From: Pleionea sp052032335
Lineage (GTDB): Bacteria > Pseudomonadota > Gammaproteobacteria > Enterobacterales > Kangiellaceae
Direction: 5' to 3'
Length of the DNA: 17,297 bases
Assembly (NCBI GenBank): GCA_052032335.1
Contig: JBPEWV010000121.1
Coordinates: 1-17,297, forward strand
The notes beneath the pieces are model-generated. The model made no database searches. It was not told the origin of the DNA and was given only the letters and a program-made list of their open reading frames with translations. This document shows, piece by piece, positions 13,420 through 17,297 of this stretch (positions within the stretch are counted from its first letter, which is position 1; each line of letters opens with the position of its first letter). Made by a program: the position numbers and the translations under genes.

Positions 13420-16400
13420 ATGCAGTACTACGAACTTTTTGCACAAAGTAACTTTTCATTTTTAACCGGCGCATCGCATCCGGAAGAATTGGTGCGTACC
13501 GCGAAAGAGCAAGGTTACGCTGGAATAGCCGTGGCGGACGAATGTTCTTTTGCCGGGATAGTGCGAGCTCATGTTGCAGCCGAAGAGCAGGGTATCAAGC
13601 TGATCGTTGGCAGTTATTTTAAAGTCGATCATCGCTCTGCCAAAGATTTGGAGTTAATCTTATTTTGCCCTTCGAAAACGGCTTATGCAGAGGTATCCAG
13701 TTTAATTACTCGTGCCCGGCGGCGCAGCGAAAAAGGTAAGTATCAGGTTAAAGTCAGTGACTTCGAAGGTTTTCTTGATCATGCGCTGGCTCTGTGGTTA
13801 CCACCGCGAAAACAACGACTGGCTGAAAAGCAGTTGAACGATCTGCAACCTTTGTTTAAGCAGCGACTGTGGATCGGTTATCACCGCTTATTACACTACG
13901 ACGACTTTGCTTTTTATCAATTATGCCTCGATCTGAGTCGACAGTTTAACCTGCCTATGGTGGCTCAAAATCATGTTTTAATGCACGATATAAAACGCTT
14001 ACCACTGCAACACTGTTTAACAGCTATTCGCTTCAACCGGCCGATTCAAAACTTGGGTCACGATTTGCTAACTAATGGTGAACAACATTTAAGAGCGCTT
14101 GCTCAGTTACAGCAACTGTATCCGCAGGCATTACTGGAAGAAACGTCAGTGATTGCCGAGCAATGCCACTTTTCACTCTCGCAATTGAAATACGATTACC
14201 CGAACGAAGCGATCCCAAGTGGTATCAAGCCGATCGATTATTTACGCGAACTTTGTGTTCGTGGTGCCAAAGAGCGCTGGCCTGAAGGGGCATCAGAAAA
14301 AACCCGACAAACACTGGAAAAAGAGCTTCGGTTGATCGAAGAACTTAACTATGAACATTATTTTTTAACCGTATATGATCTGGTTGCCTTTGCCCGGCGC
14401 GAAGGTATTTTATGTCAGGGCAGAGGTTCGGCTGCTAACTCGGTGGTGTGTTATCTACTGCGCATTACCGAAGTTGATCCTGAGCAAAGCGACTTGCTGT
14501 TTGAACGATTTATTTCAAAAGAGCGCGACGAGCCGCCCGATATTGATGTCGATTTTGAACATCAACGCCGCGAAGAAGTCATTCAGTACATTTACAAAAA
14601 ATACTCGCGTGAGCGAGCCGCGTTAGCGGCCACGGTAATCACCTATCGAATGAAAAGTGCCATACGCGATGTCGGAAAGGCGTTAGGCATCGATGAAGCT
14701 GTGGTCGATTATTTATCCAAGTCACTTGCCTGGTGGGATAAGCCCGATAAGTTGGGGAATTACTTTCAATCGTTAAAGTTTTCTAATACTGCAGTATTGG
14801 CACAAAATTACTATCGACTGGTGATGGATATATTAAGTTTTCCCCGTCACTTGTCGCAGCACGTCGGCGGCTTTGTGATTACCAATCAACCTATTTCGAC
14901 TTTGGTGCCAGTTGAAAATGCGTCGATGCCAGAGCGCACCGTCATTCAATGGGATAAGTACGATATCGAAGCTCTGGGCTTGTTGAAAGTCGACGTGCTT
15001 GGCCTTGGTATGTTAACCATGATTCGAAAAGCGCTGCAGTTAACCGGTCACTACTCATCCATAAAACAACTGTCGGACATTCCAAAAGAAGATCCGGCCA
15101 CTTACAAAATGCTGTGCAACGGCGATTCGGTTGGGGTGTTTCAGGTGGAGTCGCGTGCTCAGATGAGTATGTTACCGCGCATGAAACCCCAAACCTTTTA
15201 TGATCTGGTGATTGAAATTGCCATTGTTCGACCGGGGCCGATTCAGGGCGATATGGTGCATCCGTATTTACGGCGGCGCGAAGGTATTGAAAAAGTCGAC
15301 TACCCGAACGAGGCGATAAAATCCGTACTCGATCGAACCTTGGGCGTGCCTATTTTTCAGGAGCAGGTGATCCAGTTGGCGATGGTTGCGGCTGGATTTA
15401 CCGGTGGTCAGGCTGATCAATTACGCCGCGCGATGGCCAGTTGGGGACGCAACGGTGATCTGTATAAGTTTCGTGAAAAATTGCTCAACGGTATGTTGGC
15501 CAATGGTTACAGCGAAGACTACGCCAATCGCGTTTTCGAACAGATGAAGGGATTTGGCAGCTACGGTTTTCCCGAATCGCATTCGGCCAGCTTTGCCATA
15601 CTGGCGTATTTCTCGGCGTGGTTAAAGCGCCATCACTCTGCGGCTTTTTATTGCGCATTATTGAACAGTCAGCCGATGGGTTTTTACTCTCCGTCACAAT
15701 TAATTCAAGATGCACGCCGCCATAACATTCAAGTTTACTCCATTGATGTCGATCACAGTCACTGGGCTTCGACGCTTGAAATAATTGGTGATGGCCCGTT
15801 AAACGATCGGCAACTGTCACTCGACAATCATCATCAGAAGCTAGCCATTCGTCTGGGCCTGCACCTTATTAAAGGGTTCAATCAAAGTGCCGCCGAGCGA
15901 CTGGTTAAGGCGCGGCAAGAAAAAGCCTTTGTTAATTTGCAAGATTTGGTGTCGCGCGCACGCTTGAATAAAATCGAACGCGAGTCGTTGGTTAAAGCCG
16001 ATGCGCTACATCGTTTGGCGAAGCACCGTTATCAGGGACAGTGGCAGGCTTTGGCATTGGAAGAGAGCCGACCATTATTGTCTGAAACTGATCGTGGTGA
16101 CGATAAACGTCTTAACGATGGCATCATTCTGGAGCCGCCAAAAGAAGTGGATAATATGTTGATGGACTATCAAACCACGGGACTGACACTAAAGCGGCAC
16201 CCATTGGCGATCTTAAGAGAAGCACCGCCGATAGCGCATTGCAAGCGTGCCTCAGACTTACGCCGATTACATCAAGGACAGTTTGTCAAAGTGGCGGGAG
16301 TGGTAACTTGCCGTCAGCGCCCCGGAACTGCAGCCGGTGTTTTGTTTCTTACATTGGAAGATGAAACCGGAAATATCAATGTTATCGTCTGGAAAAACAC

Positions 16401-16560
16401 CGTTGAAAAATTCAGAAAAGCCATTATGGGTAGCCGACTTTTATTGATTAAGGGAGCTATCGAGCGTGAACGCAAAGTGGTGCATGTGGTAGCAGGTTAT
16501 ATTGAAGATATCAGTAAGCAGTTGCCACAGTTCCGGCGTGTGTCGAGAGACTTTCATTGA
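13420..16560 (+). CDS. dnaE2: Error-prone DNA polymerase DnaE2 (ImuC)
   Basis: This 1046-residue C-family polymerase synthesises across lesions together with ImuA and ImuB. The N-terminal PHP domain starts with the family signature SNFSFLTGASHPEELV. The polymerase core shows CQGRGSAANS (about 332-341) and PDIDVDF (373-379). In the latter, Asp376 and Asp378 are the expected metal ligands, and Asp525 in LLKVDVLGLG is the third. A C-terminal OB-fold (about 950-1030, around VAGVVTCRQRPGTAAGVLFL) is complete. The length fits DnaE2 and is shorter than replicative DnaE. ATG at 13420 is chosen because it gives the usual MQYYELF-type start with CAGG about 9 bases upstream. An upstream in-frame ATG at 13297 would translate through a hairpin repeat and add 41 atypical residues. 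The gene is intact and ends 29 bases from the convergent neighbour. Confidence 0.95.
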   Translation: MQYYELFAQSNFSFLTGASHPEELVRTAKEQGYAGIAVADECSFAGIVRAHVAAEEQGIKLIVGSYFKVDHRSAKDLELILFCPSKTAYAEVSSLITRARRRSEKGKYQVKVSDFEGFLDHALALWLPPRKQRLAEKQLNDLQPLFKQRLWIGYHRLLHYDDFAFYQLCLDLSRQFNLPMVAQNHVLMHDIKRLPLQHCLTAIRFNRPIQNLGHDLLTNGEQHLRALAQLQQLYPQALLEETSVIAEQCHFSLSQLKYDYPNEAIPSGIKPIDYLRELCVRGAKERWPEGASEKTRQTLEKELRLIEELNYEHYFLTVYDLVAFARREGILCQGRGSAANSVVCYLLRITEVDPEQSDLLFERFISKERDEPPDIDVDFEHQRREEVIQYIYKKYSRERAALAATVITYRMKSAIRDVGKALGIDEAVVDYLSKSLAWWDKPDKLGNYFQSLKFSNTAVLAQNYYRLVMDILSFPRHLSQHVGGFVITNQPISTLVPVENASMPERTVIQWDKYDIEALGLLKVDVLGLGMLTMIRKALQLTGHYSSIKQLSDIPKEDPATYKMLCNGDSVGVFQVESRAQMSMLPRMKPQTFYDLVIEIAIVRPGPIQGDMVHPYLRRREGIEKVDYPNEAIKSVLDRTLGVPIFQEQVIQLAMVAAGFTGGQADQLRRAMASWGRNGDLYKFREKLLNGMLANGYSEDYANRVFEQMKGFGSYGFPESHSASFAILAYFSAWLKRHHSAAFYCALLNSQPMGFYSPSQLIQDARRHNIQVYSIDVDHSHWASTLEIIGDGPLNDRQLSLDNHHQKLAIRLGLHLIKGFNQSAAERLVKARQEKAFVNLQDLVSRARLNKIERESLVKADALHRLAKHRYQGQWQALALEESRPLLSETDRGDDKRLNDGIILEPPKEVDNMLMDYQTTGLTLKRHPLAILREAPPIAHCKRASDLRRLHQGQFVKVAGVVTCRQRPGTAAGVLFLTLEDETGNINVIVWKNTVEKFRKAIMGSRLLLIKGAIERERKVVHVVAGYIEDISKQLPQFRRVSRDFH

Positions 16561-16589
16561 GGCACAGCAGCATTTACTAGAACAGCAAT

Positions 16590-17297
16590 TTATCGTTGAG
16601 CCAATATTTCGAACAACAACGGCCCACTGACTAAAACATTGGCCAATATTAACGCATGTTGATGTTTAAAGTTAATGAACTTCTGAGGTAGTAACAACAC
16701 CAGCGTTATGCTGCTTAAAAGCAAGGCGCCGAAAATAATGTGACTGAAATAGTCGGCGACAAGAAAAATGGTTGCTGGCAACAAGCCAGTCAAAAATACG
16801 ATGAGCGCTAAGTTCGAGAGTAGCGCCTGTTTATTTTTGACCAAAGCATTAAGATAAGGCGCTTTGTTTTCATTGGAGCGATCGCAGCCTGTCACTAGAA
16901 GTGTTGAAAAATTAAACAAGATAAGAAACAGTACCGCGCTTACGACAAGACTTTCGATGACACTGGATATCAAATAGACAAAAGCTAACGACGTCATTTG
17001 AAAAAGGAAAATCGGTTTGCGAAACACATAGGCGATAAGCCAAAAAACGTTGGCTTGGTACTTCAGAATATAGCGGATGAGCCAAGTTTTAAGCGCAAAC
17101 AAAACAAAAGTTGTCATCATCACCAGTAATGATGTTACGTCAATAAATCCGTGAACGACACTATAGGTTATTAACGCAATTAGCCATGCAGCTGTTAACA
17201 GTTTAGGTTGTATGCATGACACAATAATCAGGCAGTAAAAGGAAAGCAGAAATACAGTAAAAGCATTGTTATTGGTTGGTAACTCAGTCTCAAACGT
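16590..17297 (-). CDS. Polytopic membrane protein of unknown function (5' end outside window)
   Basis: At least 235 residues are encoded and I do not recognise the family. The protein is mostly hydrophobic, with about seven to eight membrane segments, short polar loops (for example GCDRSNENKAPYLN and LPQKFINFKHQH) and a short C-terminal tail, LAQR. A GTG at 17222 would give a 210-residue protein, but the frame stays open to the last base of the window. The extra part (NNAFTVFLLSFYCLIIV) is itself a good membrane segment, so the true start very likely lies beyond the edge. It is convergent with dnaE2 with only 29 bases between stops, and no terminator is visible in the gap. No motif gives a function. 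A membrane subunit of a larger complex or a small transporter is possible, but I have no evidence for either. Confidence 0.6.
   Translation of the reverse strand, partial: TFETELPTNNNAFTVFLLSFYCLIIVSCIQPKLLTAAWLIALITYSVVHGFIDVTSLLVMMTTFVLFALKTWLIRYILKYQANVFWLIAYVFRKPIFLFQMTSLAFVYLISSVIESLVVSAVLFLILFNFSTLLVTGCDRSNENKAPYLNALVKNKQALLSNLALIVFLTGLLPATIFLVADYFSHIIFGALLLSSITLVLLLPQKFINFKHQHALILANVLVSGPLLFEILAQR

Noticed and set aside
16561..16589. Bidirectional terminator between dnaE2 and the convergent membrane gene
   Set aside because: The 29-base gap has no inverted repeat with flanking T-runs.

Overview
The window looks like chromosome from a free-living, probably marine, gammaproteobacterium. 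This is an inference from three things: the gene families present, a Fur-type operator with sigma-70-like promoter spacing, and a complete imuA-imuB-dnaE2 mutagenesis cassette without an adjacent lexA. No rRNA, tRNA, CRISPR array, transposase or phage gene was seen.

Left block, minus strand, about 10.56 kb down to 85. Seven genes run head to tail and read as one iron-acquisition locus. In transcription order they are: a lipoprotein with a cadherin-like domain and a DUF4856-type domain (8781-10481); an imelysin (IrpA/M75-type) lipoprotein (7373-8641); a FecA-like TonB-dependent outer-membrane receptor (5086-7314); a fatty acid hydroxylase/sterol desaturase family membrane protein (4096-5073); then FbpA, FbpB and FbpC (2925-3956, 1215-2897, 85-1218), a ferric-iron ABC importer. 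A strong Fur-box match (10543-10561) overlaps the -35 of a good promoter candidate in front of the first gene. A second promoter candidate with an extended -10 (3988-4016) sits in front of fbpA. A long intercistronic hairpin (8716-8750) lies between the first two genes. The likely flow is: surface lipoproteins help capture iron, the TonB receptor moves the chelate across the outer membrane, FbpA carries Fe3+ in the periplasm, and FbpB/FbpC pump it in. The membrane hydroxylase between receptor and importer is the part this scheme does not explain.

Centre, 10482-10846. A 365-bp divergent intergenic region holds the Fur-regulated promoter on one side. On the imuA side it holds a perfect 16-bp palindrome, plus a second copy of the palindrome's 10-bp core and a separate half-site. 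No canonical CTGT-N8-ACAG LexA box was found there.

Right block, plus strand, 10847-16560. imuA, imuB and dnaE2 form the translesion-synthesis (SOS mutagenesis) cassette: a RecA-like accessory protein, a catalytically dead Y-family polymerase and an error-prone C-family polymerase. The 280-bp imuB-dnaE2 gap carries two inverted copies of a GC-rich hairpin repeat. A third, truncated copy starts the window at base 1.

Right edge, minus strand. A polytopic membrane protein of unknown function runs convergently against dnaE2, and its reading frame stays open to the end of the window, so its start is missing.
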